Below are positions 8,728 through 16,242 of a stretch of DNA of 64,000 bases, one piece after another. The notes under the pieces were generated by a model, which made no database searches, was not told the DNA's origin, and worked only from the letters and a program-made list of their open reading frames with translations. The position numbers and the translations under genes were made by a program. Position 1 is the stretch's first letter; the number at the start of each line of letters is the position of its first letter. This stretch comes from Microbacterium sp. (GTDB lineage Bacteria; Actinomycetota; Actinomycetes; Actinomycetales; Microbacteriaceae): contig NZ_JAFKIP010000005.1 in NCBI RefSeq assembly GCF_017305435.1, forward strand, positions 415,580-479,579, given 5' to 3'.

Positions 8728-10071
8728 TCACCCGCCGACTCCCGCGAGCCGATACCGCGCGGCACCGCCGAGCCGCGGCGTGCGCTGCGGATCGAGCCAG
8801 GCCGGCGGGATGAACCAGACCTTGGCATCCATCCCGGTGCCGTCGATGTCGATGTCCCACCCGTCGTCGTGGATCCGATGGTGGCAGCCGGTGCACACGA
8901 GCAGTCCGTCTTCGAGGTCGGTCGCGCCGCCGTCGCGTTTCCACCATCTCGTGTGGTGCACGTGCGTCCAGGGCGGGGGAGCCCCGCACATCGCACATCC
9001 GCCGTCGCGCTCGACGAGGGCGAGCTTCTGTGCGCGGGTGAAGCGCCGCTTCTCGCGCCCCCAGTCGAGGATCTCGCTGCCGCCGCCGAGGACGCACGGG
9101 ATGACGCTCAGATCGGCCGCGAGCCGGCGCACCGCTCCCGCCGGAATGGGGGTGTCGCACCCGTCGATCGTCGCGGTGCCGATGCCCGTCTCGAGCTCCT
9201 TGAGTGTCATGCGCACGATGACGGTAGCACCGACGCCCGTCGGCAGCTGGTCGCAGGCCGCCCCGTGCGCACAGAGGTCGGCGAGGGCGTCGGCGCGCAT
9301 CTGCGCGACCGACCGGTCGTCGTGCGTCGCGTCGTCGGCGTGCTCGTTGCGCTGCAGAGTGCGCGTGACCATCGCCTCGAGCGCGTTCTTGATCGGAGCG
9401 CCCGTCTCGACGTCGAAGACGCCCGCGAGGTGCAACATTCCGTCACGTTCGTGGATCGTCAGCGACCGCTTCGCGCGGCATTCCTCATGCCGGGGCTCGA
9501 CGCCGTCCGGGTCGAGCAGAGCTTCCGCGCGGGCGAGCAGGCGTGCGAACTCGTCGGCACGCAGGCCCGGGGCGCGCTCCGCGAGCTCGCGCTCCGCGGC
9601 ATCCAGTCGGGCGGCATCCACCCGGAGCGCCAGACGGTCGATCAGTCCGATGATCGCGGAGGCGGCCGTCATGCCCAGCGCGCCGGAGGCGAGGGCGGCG
9701 GCGACGTGGGGGTGCGGCGACGGCAGGTCATCGCCGACGAGCGACGTGCGCGGGGCGGTCGCCTCGCCGACCTGGACGAGCTTGATCGCCTCGCCGACGC
9801 TCGACCCGGTCGTCGCCTGGATGAGCGCGACAGGTGTGCGGAACCCCTGCTTCTTCGCCAGAGAGTCCTTGCCGAGCTCGACGCGCGACTGCCGCGCGAT
9901 CTCGGCGGCGACGGGAGCGAAGGCCGCGTCGACCTGGCGGATGAGCGCGCCGAAAGCCTGACCGACCGCGACGAGATCACCCGGTGTCAGTGACTCGGGC
10001 GCGCGCTCGCCGCCCGCCGCCGCGAGTGCGGCGAGGGCCTTCGCGATGCCGTCGAGCCTGGTGCCTTCCAT
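8728..10071 (-). CDS. DUF222/HNH endonuclease domain protein (13E12 repeat family), copy 1
   Basis: A 447-residue protein. The helical DUF222 domain fills about residues 30-290. The C-terminal HNH domain reads CAMCGAPPPWTHVHHTRWW ... DLEDGLLVCTGCHHRIHDD, with the two Cys pairs and the HxHH core intact. The family is abundant in actinobacteria, often in several copies per genome, and its biological role is unsettled. A second copy lies at 39666-40997. A stretch of 57 residues starting PVAAEIARQSRVELGKDSLA is identical in both, with many silent differences in DNA. The ATG is 6 nt after a TAGTGT box on the same strand, suggesting leaderless transcription. Confidence 0.9.
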   Translation of the reverse strand: MEGTRLDGIAKALAALAAAGGERAPESLTPGDLVAVGQAFGALIRQVDAAFAPVAAEIARQSRVELGKDSLAKKQGFRTPVALIQATTGSSVGEAIKLVQVGEATAPRTSLVGDDLPSPHPHVAAALASGALGMTAASAIIGLIDRLALRVDAARLDAAERELAERAPGLRADEFARLLARAEALLDPDGVEPRHEECRAKRSLTIHERDGMLHLAGVFDVETGAPIKNALEAMVTRTLQRNEHADDATHDDRSVAQMRADALADLCAHGAACDQLPTGVGATVIVRMTLKELETGIGTATIDGCDTPIPAGAVRRLAADLSVIPCVLGGGSEILDWGREKRRFTRAQKLALVERDGGCAMCGAPPPWTHVHHTRWWKRDGGATDLEDGLLVCTGCHHRIHDDGWDIDIDGTGMDAKVWFIPPAWLDPQRTPRLGGAARYRLAGVGG

Positions 10072-10077
10072 ATCTCG

Positions 10078-10083
10078 ACACTA
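10078..10083 (-). promoter_or_regulatory. -10 box of leaderless promoter for DUF222/HNH copy 1
   Basis: TAGTGT on the minus strand, 6 nt before the ATG at 10071. The second copy of this gene has TACACT 5 nt before its ATG, in a similar GTTCTA context. Confidence 0.5.
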
Positions 10084-10091
10084 GAACATAC

Positions 10092-10109
10092 CTCCGACAT
10101 CGGTCGGAG
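10092..10109 (-). terminator. Hairpin between phosphatase gene and DUF222/HNH gene
   Basis: Perfect 7-bp arms CTCCGAC and GTCGGAG around an ATCG loop, 26 nt past the phosphatase stop. The downstream U run is poor, so this could be a weak terminator or an operator near the adjacent promoter. Confidence 0.4.
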
Positions 10110-10134
10110 TTATCCACAGCTCAGAGTCGAAGAT

Positions 10135-10758
10135 TCACGAGAGCGCGATCCGCGCGATCCGCTCGGCCGCCGCGAGCCCCGCCGCCATCTCGTCCGCGGA
10201 CCGCTCATACGTCGCCATCGAGCGCCCGTAGGGGTCGATGACGTCGTCGTCCTCGGGGGATGCCGGGGGCAGCACGAGCCCGCGTCGCCCGGCGACGACC
10301 GCGAGCGCCGCCGCGAAGCGCTCCCGCGCATCCGCACCGCCAGGCCCCGAAGACCCCGACCCCGAAGACCCCGACCCCGCCGCCGCACGCAGCTCCTCAT
10401 CGCTCACATCCGCCGCGAGCCGTGCGAGCTCGCGCACGGTGAACGCCGTCCGCACGCGCGACGGGTCGAGCTCGACGACCTCGCGGCGGTGGTCGCGGGT
10501 CATGGCGAGCACGAGATCGGCCCCGGCGATGTGCGCGAGGGTGAGGTAGCGCGCCGCGTGCTCCGCCGAGAGAGACGCGGGGATGCCGCGGGCCGCAGCC
10601 AGCTCCTGCGCTTCGGGCGTCATGGGGGCGCCGTCCCGCGCACGGGTGCCGGCGCTCGAGACGGTGACGCCGAGATCGGCGAGCCGCGTCGCGAGGAGTT
10701 CGGCGGCGAGGGGCGACCGGCAGATGTTGCCGGTGCACACGGTGAGGATGTCGAGCAC
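10135..10758 (-). CDS. Low-molecular-weight protein-tyrosine phosphatase (Wzb-like)
   Basis: A 207-residue phosphatase starting at GTG 10758, giving the family N-terminus LDILTVCTGNICRSP. The P-loop C-x5-R is C8 to R14 and the general-acid Asp sits in DVIDPYGRS near the C-terminus. An unusual low-complexity insertion (GSGSSGSGSSGPGG), encoded by a 15-bp tandem duplication, lies before it and makes the protein longer than the usual 150-160 residues. The expected substrate is the tyrosine tail of the Wzc-like kinase at 7045. The pair would form the phosphorylation cycle controlling polysaccharide assembly. The partnership is inferred from family knowledge and proximity. Confidence 0.88.
   Translation of the reverse strand: MLDILTVCTGNICRSPLAAELLATRLADLGVTVSSAGTRARDGAPMTPEAQELAAARGIPASLSAEHAARYLTLAHIAGADLVLAMTRDHRREVVELDPSRVRTAFTVRELARLAADVSDEELRAAAGSGSSGSGSSGPGGADARERFAAALAVVAGRRGLVLPPASPEDDDVIDPYGRSMATYERSADEMAAGLAAAERIARIALS
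10345..10374 (-). repeat. 15-bp tandem duplication inside the phosphatase gene
   Basis: CCCCGAAGACCCCGA on the plus strand is repeated exactly twice. It encodes the Ser-Gly insertion SGSSGSGSSG in the phosphatase. Confidence 0.75.
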
Positions 10759-10799
10759 GGGGGCGTCCGGGGGAGTCGGTGGCGGGAGGGCGTGACCGG

Positions 10800-10805
10800 T
10801 AGTTT
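10800..10805 (+). promoter_or_regulatory. -10 box of leaderless promoter for the CPBP protease
   Basis: TAGTTT followed by 6 nt and GTG at 10812. Confidence 0.5.
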
Positions 10806-10811
10806 GGCCAC

Positions 10812-11657
10812 GTGCCCGATCAGCATAGCGACAGCCCCCCGGCGCAGATCGCCCCCGCCGGGGCCGCCCTCGCGCCCGAAGCCGCGACCGCGACCGCCCC
10901 CGCGATCGACCCTGCAGCACCGGCCCACGAGAACCCCCGCAGGCGACGACACCGCCGCCGCACCGACTGGCGCCAGGGCGGCCGCACCGTGCGCCCGTGG
11001 AACGTGACCGTCCTCGCCGTCGCGCTCGTCGGCGTCGGCCTCGGCGTCGTCGGCGGCGGCCTCCTGGCGCGGGCGCCGCTGCCGTGGGCGCCGTTCGCCT
11101 CGACGCTCGTCCTGTGGGCCGGCATGCTCGCCGCGATCGTGTTCGCGTTCGTCCGGTCGCGCCCCGCCGGCTTGCTCCGCCCGAAGCCGATCGATCTGCT
11201 GTGGGGTGTCGGGCTGGGCCTCGCGCTGCGGCTGCTGCAGGGCTGGCTGAGCGGGGCGGATGCCACGGACTTCCCGGCCGCGCCGACGCTCGACGGTGCG
11301 CTGCCGCCCTCCTGGTGGCTGACCGAGGCGCTGCCCGCCGGTCTCATCGCGCCGATCGTGGAGGAGTTCTTCTTCCGCACCGTGGTGCTCGTCGTCGTGT
11401 TCCAGCTGCTGCGGCGCCCGGTCGGCTCGGTCGCGGCCGGGCTGACGGCGCTGCTCGTCTCGGCGGGAGGATTCGTGCTCCTGCACGGCGCCGCCGGCGC
11501 GCTGACGCTGACGGACGGCATCCAGCTGTTCGCCGTCGGCGGCACGTGTGCGCTGCTGGTGCTGCTGACCGGGCGCATCTGGGGCGCGGTGCTGACGCAC
11601 GTCGTCTACAACGTGAGCTATCTGGCGCTGGTGGTCATCGGCACGACGCTCGCCTGA
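10812..11657 (+). CDS. CPBP (CAAX-like) intramembrane metalloprotease
   Basis: A 281-residue integral membrane protein with a disordered Ala/Pro-rich cytoplasmic N-terminus of about 65 residues, then about seven hydrophobic segments. The CPBP signature is complete: EEFFFR with E184-E185 and R189, a single His at 225 (FVLLHG), and the H263-x3-N267 motif (THVVYN). These are the putative metal ligands and catalytic residues of the ABI/Rce1 family. In bacteria such proteins act in bacteriocin self-immunity or prenyl-protein-like processing; the substrate here is unknown. The start is GTG 10812, preceded by a TANNNT box and no ribosome binding site. It diverges from the phosphatase gene by 53 nt. 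Confidence 0.87.
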   Translation: MPDQHSDSPPAQIAPAGAALAPEAATATAPAIDPAAPAHENPRRRRHRRRTDWRQGGRTVRPWNVTVLAVALVGVGLGVVGGGLLARAPLPWAPFASTLVLWAGMLAAIVFAFVRSRPAGLLRPKPIDLLWGVGLGLALRLLQGWLSGADATDFPAAPTLDGALPPSWWLTEALPAGLIAPIVEEFFFRTVVLVVVFQLLRRPVGSVAAGLTALLVSAGGFVLLHGAAGALTLTDGIQLFAVGGTCALLVLLTGRIWGAVLTHVVYNVSYLALVVIGTTLA

Positions 11658-11662
11658 GCGCG

Positions 11663-11724
11663 GTCTGAATATTCCGACAATCGATTGTGTCCGAAAATCA
11701 AGACACGCTAGAACGTCTGAATAT
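11663..11724 (+). promoter_or_regulatory. Candidate operator region of the HipB-like gene
   Basis: An A+T-rich stretch in an otherwise G+C-rich setting. GTCTGAATAT occurs twice as a direct repeat (11663-11672, 11715-11724). Between them is a perfect 12-bp palindrome ACAATCGATTGT (11677-11688). The layout fits autoregulation by the HTH protein encoded just downstream; binding is inferred. Confidence 0.45.
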
Positions 11725-11752
11725 CGAGACAGACGCCGAGAGGAGAGCGGTC

Positions 11753-12028
11753 ATGAGCGGCAAGACGATCGACGTCGACATCCGTCGTGCCTCAGACCTC
11801 GGGCCCGTCATCGCACGCGTCCGCGAGGATCGCGGCGCAAGCCAGGAGGAGTTGGCCGAAGGCCTCGGGTTCGCGCGGTCGTACCTCGCCGCGCTCGAAT
11901 CCGGTCGGCCGGTCATTCAGCTGTCGCGGCTGTTCCAAGTCATGCGGCGCCTCGGCATCCGCGTGACGCTGTCGTTTGAGAAGTCGGACGATCCGTCCCG
12001 CTCCGACGCGCTCAGCCGCAGTCGATGA
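11753..12028 (+). CDS. HipB-like XRE-family HTH regulator (antitoxin type)
   Basis: A 91-residue protein with one XRE helix-turn-helix: LGPVIARVREDRGASQEELAEGLGFARSYLAALESGRPVIQLSRLFQVMRRLGIRVTL. This matches HipB-type antitoxins, down to the following beta-strand. I place the start at ATG 11753 because GAGGAG lies 8 nt upstream; an earlier in-frame ATG at 11687 would run through the candidate operator. Its stop overlaps the ATG of the next gene (ATGA), the usual hipBA coupling. Since the HipA partner is only a fragment, this regulator may now be a solitary antitoxin. Confidence 0.82.
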   Translation: MSGKTIDVDIRRASDLGPVIARVREDRGASQEELAEGLGFARSYLAALESGRPVIQLSRLFQVMRRLGIRVTLSFEKSDDPSRSDALSRSR

Positions 12029-12282
12029 CCGAGACGCTCGAGGTCTTTCTTGCCGGCCGCCGCGTCGGGAGTCTCACCGCGACGCGCAACCGTCGCGTCG
12101 TCGAGATGGAATGGGACGAGGGTGTGGATGCCGGCGGCATCCGCATCTCGGAGAGCTTCGCGGCCGTCCCCGGGCTCTCCCCCGATCGCACGCGGCTCTC
12201 GCTCCTTCTCGGCGGGTATCTGCCCGAGGGGACACAGCGATGTCACCAAAAGTTGGATGAGAGGTTTCTCATCCTCACCTAA
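12025..12282 (+). pseudogene. Truncated HipA: N-terminal subdomain only
   Basis: An 85-residue frame coupled to the HipB-like gene by a 4-nt overlap. MTETLEVFLAGRRVGSLTATRNRRVVEMEWDE ... RLSLLLGGYLPEG fits the N-terminal beta subdomain of HipA. HipA kinases are about 400 residues and need a C-terminal kinase core with a catalytic Asp; none is encoded downstream before the phosphoglycosyl transferase gene. After LPEG the frame changes character and ends QKLDERFLILT. I infer a decayed toxin gene. An alternative is a small stand-alone HipS-like protein of a tripartite system; the missing kinase argues against that. Confidence 0.65.
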
Positions 12283-12397
12283 GCTGTGAGTTCGTTGGGC
12301 GTCACGAGCGCGCAACATGACACACGCCCGACACATTCGGCTGATACGCTCCCCGAGCCGGGGGGCCCTGATGAAGTGACAGAAGGAGGATGCCGAA

Positions 12398-13990
12398 GTG
12401 TCGACCGATCTCCAGGTCGATGCGACGACGGAGTCGCCTCAAGAACCCCCCGCAACCGGCGCACCGGACCTCACCTCCGACGCTCGCGGGCCCGTTCCGG
12501 CCACCCCCCGCTCCACCATGCTCCCCCCACATCCCCCCATCGACGATTGGCGCCGTCGCTTCCAGCGCCGCCTCGTCCTTAGCGACCTCCTCGTGCTCGT
12601 CTGGGTGGTCTTCGGCACCCAGATCGCCTGGTTCGGCTTCGGCAACGCGCAGCTCTCTATCGCCGCGGATGCCCGGATCTCCGACGTCTCGTACTGGTTC
12701 TTCTCCTTCCTCCTCGTGTTGCTCTGGCTCGGCGCCCTGTCGTGGAGCGATTCGCGCAGCGTGCGGGTGCTCGGTGCGGGACCCACGGAATACCTGCGCG
12801 TCGTCGACGCGAGCCTGCGCCTGTTCGGCGCGATCGCGATCGTCGCCTTCCTGACGAAGATCGATGTCGCCCGCGGCTTCCTCCTCATCAGCCTGCCGAT
12901 CGGCGTCTTCGTCCTCCTGTGGACGCGTTGGCTCTGGCGGCAGTGGCTCGTCATGAAGCGCAAGACCGGCACGTTCTCGGCCCGGGTGTTGCTGGTGGGC
13001 TCGGAGGCATCCGTCGCGCAGATCGCTCGGGAACTGCTCCGGATGCCGAGTGCCGGGTACCACGTCGTCGGGGCCTGCACGCCGTCGGGCAAGGTGGCTG
13101 ATTTCGTGCCCGGCACGGCGATCCCCGTCATGGGGAGCGTCAACGCGATCGAGCGCGCGATGGAACAGACGGGTGCCGACACCGTCGCGGTGACGAGCAC
13201 CGACGAGCTGCCGCCCGACAAGGTGAAGCAGATCTCGTGGAACCTGCAGGCCGGCCGGCAGCACCTCGTGCTCGCGCCGAGCATCGTCGACATCGCCGGC
13301 CCGCGCCTGCACACCCGCCCGGTCGCGGGGCTCCCCCTTATTCATGTGGAGACGCCTCGCTTCAGCAAGGGCCAGCTCTTCCTGAAGCGCTCGGTCGACC
13401 TGACGGCGACGGTCATCGGCGTGGTGCTGCTGAGCCCCGTGTTCGCGTTCCTGGCGATGAGCGTTCGCCTGTCGTCGCAGGGGCCCGTGCTCTTCCGTCA
13501 AGTGCGCATCGGCCGCGGTGGTCGCGAGTTCACGATGCTGAAGTTCCGCTCGATGGTGACGAACGCCGAAGAGTTGCTCGAGAACCTGCAGCGGGAGCGC
13601 GCCGAGCAGGGCAGCGACTCGGGCAACGAGGTCATGTTCAAGATGAAGAACGACCCGCGCGTGACGACGATCGGTCGCATCATGCGCAAGTACAGCCTCG
13701 ACGAGCTGCCGCAGCTGTTCAACGTGCTCGGCGGATCGATGTCGCTCGTCGGTCCCCGCCCGCCCCTGCCGAGCGAGGTCGAGCAGTACGCGACGCACGT
13801 GCACCGCCGCTTCCTCGTGAAGCCCGGCATCACCGGACTCTGGCAGGTGAGCGGCCGGTCCACCCTGTCGTGGGAAGACACCGTGCGGCTCGACTTGTCG
13901 TACGTCGAAAACTGGTCGCTGGTCGGGGATATTGCGATCCTCGCGAAGACTGCTAAAGCGGCTGTAGCGCCCGGCGAGGGCGCGCACTAG
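12398..13990 (+). CDS. Undecaprenyl-phosphate sugar phosphotransferase (polyisoprenyl-phosphate hexose-1-P transferase)
   Basis: A 530-residue initiating enzyme of polysaccharide assembly. It transfers a sugar-1-phosphate from a nucleotide sugar to undecaprenyl phosphate at the membrane. About four TM segments occupy residues 50-180, then a CoA-binding-like Rossmann region, then from about residue 326 the bacterial sugar transferase domain (FLKRSVDL, VLFRQVRIGRGG, MLKFRSM, SLDELPQLFNVLGGSMSLVGPRP, FLVKPGITGLWQVSGRS). The final motifs are complete. The start is GTG 12398 with AGGAGG 7 nt upstream. It keeps the high G+C of the chromosome, while the genes right after it do not, so it is the native anchor of the locus. 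The sugar is not predictable. Confidence 0.92.
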   Translation: MSTDLQVDATTESPQEPPATGAPDLTSDARGPVPATPRSTMLPPHPPIDDWRRRFQRRLVLSDLLVLVWVVFGTQIAWFGFGNAQLSIAADARISDVSYWFFSFLLVLLWLGALSWSDSRSVRVLGAGPTEYLRVVDASLRLFGAIAIVAFLTKIDVARGFLLISLPIGVFVLLWTRWLWRQWLVMKRKTGTFSARVLLVGSEASVAQIARELLRMPSAGYHVVGACTPSGKVADFVPGTAIPVMGSVNAIERAMEQTGADTVAVTSTDELPPDKVKQISWNLQAGRQHLVLAPSIVDIAGPRLHTRPVAGLPLIHVETPRFSKGQLFLKRSVDLTATVIGVVLLSPVFAFLAMSVRLSSQGPVLFRQVRIGRGGREFTMLKFRSMVTNAEELLENLQRERAEQGSDSGNEVMFKMKNDPRVTTIGRIMRKYSLDELPQLFNVLGGSMSLVGPRPPLPSEVEQYATHVHRRFLVKPGITGLWQVSGRSTLSWEDTVRLDLSYVENWSLVGDIAILAKTAKAAVAPGEGAH

Positions 13991-14058
13991 AGAATACGGC
14001 CGACGTTCAGAGCGCGACCGGAACCTTTCAACATCCTAACTGACGGAGGAAATGCGCG

Positions 14059-14637
14059 ATGAGAAGCGTAGAGGCGATTATCGGCGAGAGCGCCGCGGTG
14101 AAGCAGAGGATCTTGGCAGATACGGAACTGCTTGATCGCGTACGCTCCGCCGGAGATGCGATCGTCGACAGCTATCGGCGCGGAGGCCGACTTTTCACAT
14201 GCGGCAATGGAGGAAGCGCGGCCGATGCTCAGCACTTCTCAGCAGAGATGACAGGTCATTTCACTCTCGAACGACCGCCTCTTGCCGCCGAAGCGTTGCA
14301 TGCGAATACATCGCACATGACAGCGGTCGGAAACGACTACAGCTACGATGACGTCTTTGCCAGGGCGCTACAGGGCGGAGGGCGGCGTGGCGATGTATTG
14401 GCGGCGTTCACGACGTCGGGAAACTCTACCAACGTTATCCGGGCGACGGAGGTCGCGCGCGATATGGGCATCACCGTGGTCGGCTTTACGGGCGAATCAG
14501 GGGGTAGGTTGGCAGATCTCGCGGACATCCTTCTAAACGTTCCCTCCGATGACACGGGTCGCATCCAGGAATCGCATGTCGCTTTCCTTCATGCGATCTC
14601 AGAGCATGTTGAACACAAGATGTTCGGGAACAAATGA
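14059..14637 (+). CDS. gmhA: Sedoheptulose 7-phosphate isomerase
   Basis: A 192-residue SIS-fold isomerase converting sedoheptulose 7-phosphate to D-glycero-D-manno-heptose 7-phosphate. Family motifs are clear: [24 protein letters not shown] with H59 and E63 as zinc/catalytic candidates, [13 protein letters not shown] for phosphate binding, and the C-terminal [18 protein letters not shown] with the ligand His. Length is typical for GmhA. GGAGG lies 9 nt before the ATG. It opens a tightly packed run with gmhB, hddA and hddC, which together encode GDP-D-glycero-alpha-D-manno-heptose synthesis. Base composition is clearly lower in G+C than the upstream gene. Confidence 0.93.
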   Translation: MRSVEAIIGESAAVKQRILADTELLDRVRSAGDAIVDSYRRGGRLFTCGNGGSAADAQHFSAEMTGHFTLERPPLAAEALHANTSHMTAVGNDYSYDDVFARALQGGGRRGDVLAAFTTSGNSTNVIRATEVARDMGITVVGFTGESGGRLADLADILLNVPSDDTGRIQESHVAFLHAISEHVEHKMFGNK

Positions 14638-15203
14638 CTTGCAGTGAAGGCCCGCAGGTGCCGTGGTGTCTCTTCCTCGACCGAGACGGCGTAATCAATC
14701 GTCGCATCGTTGGTGACTATGTAAGGTCGTGGGAGGACTTCGAGTTCGTCGAAGGCGCTGTGGAGGCGATCGCCAAGCTATCTGTGATTGCCCCGAAGAT
14801 TGTCGTCATCACAAATCAGCAGGGTGTCGGCAAAGAACTCATGACGGCAGAAGATCTCGACATCATCCATGGCTTGATGACGTCTGCGATCGCCGAAGCG
14901 GGTGGTCGTGTGGATGCAATATTGTCGTGCACGCATCTCGCTGCGTCAAAGTGCGATTGCCGGAAACCGTCGCCGGGGCTCGCGATTCAGTGGCTTAGCC
15001 AGAATCTCGAGGTGGATCCCTCCATGTCCGTCATGGCTGGCGATTCGGATAGCGACATAGTGATGGCACGAAACTTGGCATCCGCAGTCGGAGGATGCGA
15101 AGCGGTCGCCATAGGCAAGGACATCGGCGTCGATGCCGACTTCTCCTATGACTCGCTGGAAATGATGGCGAGCGATCTAGCCTGGGCATCAGGGAGGGTT
15201 TGA
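14634..15203 (+). CDS. gmhB: D-glycero-D-manno-heptose 1,7-bisphosphate phosphatase
   Basis: A 189-residue HAD phosphatase that removes the 7-phosphate. The catalytic motif I is FLDRDGVIN (D16, D18), motif [11 protein letters not shown], motif III Lys in CDCRKP and motif [10 protein letters not shown]. The zinc loop [11 protein letters not shown], typical of GmhB, is present. It overlaps gmhA by 4 nt (ATGA), so translation is coupled. With HddA acting before it and HddC after it, it completes the GDP-heptose route. In the alternative ADP route HldE would be expected instead; it is not in the window. Confidence 0.92.
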   Translation: MTCSEGPQVPWCLFLDRDGVINRRIVGDYVRSWEDFEFVEGAVEAIAKLSVIAPKIVVITNQQGVGKELMTAEDLDIIHGLMTSAIAEAGGRVDAILSCTHLAASKCDCRKPSPGLAIQWLSQNLEVDPSMSVMAGDSDSDIVMARNLASAVGGCEAVAIGKDIGVDADFSYDSLEMMASDLAWASGRV

Positions 15204-15204
15204 G

Positions 15205-16242
15205 TTGGATATCGTTCGTGGGCGGGCGCCATTGCGTCTTGGCCTGGCTGGGGGCGGCACCGATGTTTCGCCCTATTCAGAGCTATACGGCGGGCGGGTG
15301 CTCAACGCGACTATCGGCCGTTACGCGTACGCCACCGTTACACCGCTGAAGAAGGGCTCGATCGAGTTCCACTCGCCCGATCGAGAGATGACTAACGCGG
15401 TAGATACGAGCGACTTGGATGTCTTGAGCTCAGATTATCGGCTTCATGTCGCTGTGCTGAAGAGGATGGGAACGCAGTTCGGCGGCGGCGAGATACCTTC
15501 GATACGACTTTCAACACAGGTAGATGCACCGCCCGGCTCGGGGCTCGGATCCTCGTCAACTCTCGTTGTCGCAATGACGGTGGCGCTCGCTGAGTACTTC
15601 GGGGTTTCGCTGGGGGCCTATGAGACAGCGCGGTTGGCATGGGAGATCGAACGCACAGAAGCTGGGCTTGAGGGCGGTTGGCAGGATCAATATGCAGCTA
15701 CGTTCGGTGGCGTGAACTACATCGAATCCAGACAGGATGGGCGCATGATCGTGAATCCGCTCCGTGTCCGCCCTGAGGTTCTCGCAGAGTTGGAAGCGTC
15801 GCTATTGCTCTACTTCGGTGGCGTTTCGCGTAGTAGCGCAGCGGTGATTTCGGAGCAGAGGTCTCGAGTAGAGTCCGGCGATGTGAACGCAATCGAGGCG
15901 ACGCACGCGATTCGGCGCGAGGCTGAAACTATGAAGGACCATCTCGTACGTGGCGATATCGAGGGAATTGCGACAAGCCTTCGCGAAGGCTGGGAGCAGA
16001 AGAAGAAGATCGCGTCGCGAGTGGGAACCCCCGAAATCGCGAGAGCTTACGAGGTGGCTGAAGCACACGGGATGCGTGCAGGAAAGGTCTCTGGGGCCGG
16101 AGGCGGCGGATTCATGATGCTCATAGTCGACCCGGAGCGTCGGCTCGAAGTAGCCCGCGCGCTGCAGGAAGAATGCGGTGGAAGCGTATCGGAGGCGCAT
16201 TTCGTGCAAACCGGCGCCGCGGCGTGGAGGACTCAGCGATGA
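15205..16242 (+). CDS. hddA: D-glycero-alpha-D-manno-heptose 7-phosphate kinase
   Basis: A 345-residue GHMP kinase starting at TTG 15205, with the N-terminal RGRAPLRLGLAGGGTDVSPY motif, the nucleotide loop PPGSGLGSSSTLVVAM (about residues 111-126) and the C-terminal KVSGAGGGGFMML. These are the three GHMP motifs, and RAPLRLGLAGGGTD is typical of the HddA/fucokinase-like group. It makes the alpha-anomeric 1,7-bisphosphate that commits heptose to the GDP branch. The TTG start leaves only 1 nt after the gmhB stop, and GGGAGGG lies in the end of gmhB. It overlaps hddC by 4 nt. Confidence 0.92.
   Translation: MDIVRGRAPLRLGLAGGGTDVSPYSELYGGRVLNATIGRYAYATVTPLKKGSIEFHSPDREMTNAVDTSDLDVLSSDYRLHVAVLKRMGTQFGGGEIPSIRLSTQVDAPPGSGLGSSSTLVVAMTVALAEYFGVSLGAYETARLAWEIERTEAGLEGGWQDQYAATFGGVNYIESRQDGRMIVNPLRVRPEVLAELEASLLLYFGGVSRSSAAVISEQRSRVESGDVNAIEATHAIRREAETMKDHLVRGDIEGIATSLREGWEQKKKIASRVGTPEIARAYEVAEAHGMRAGKVSGAGGGGFMMLIVDPERRLEVARALQEECGGSVSEAHFVQTGAAAWRTQR

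Noticed and set aside
5633-9160. Very long open frame on the minus strand (over 1,100 codons) rich in Arg, Gly, His and Pro
   Set aside because: It runs out of frame through the response regulator, the Asp-box gene, the kinase and the HNH gene. Its composition is the usual shadow of G+C-rich codons, and the real genes in other frames have clear motifs.
12302-13987. Minus-strand frame antisense to the phosphoglycosyl transferase
   Set aside because: Fully embedded shadow with His/Arg/Asp-rich composition and no ribosome binding site.
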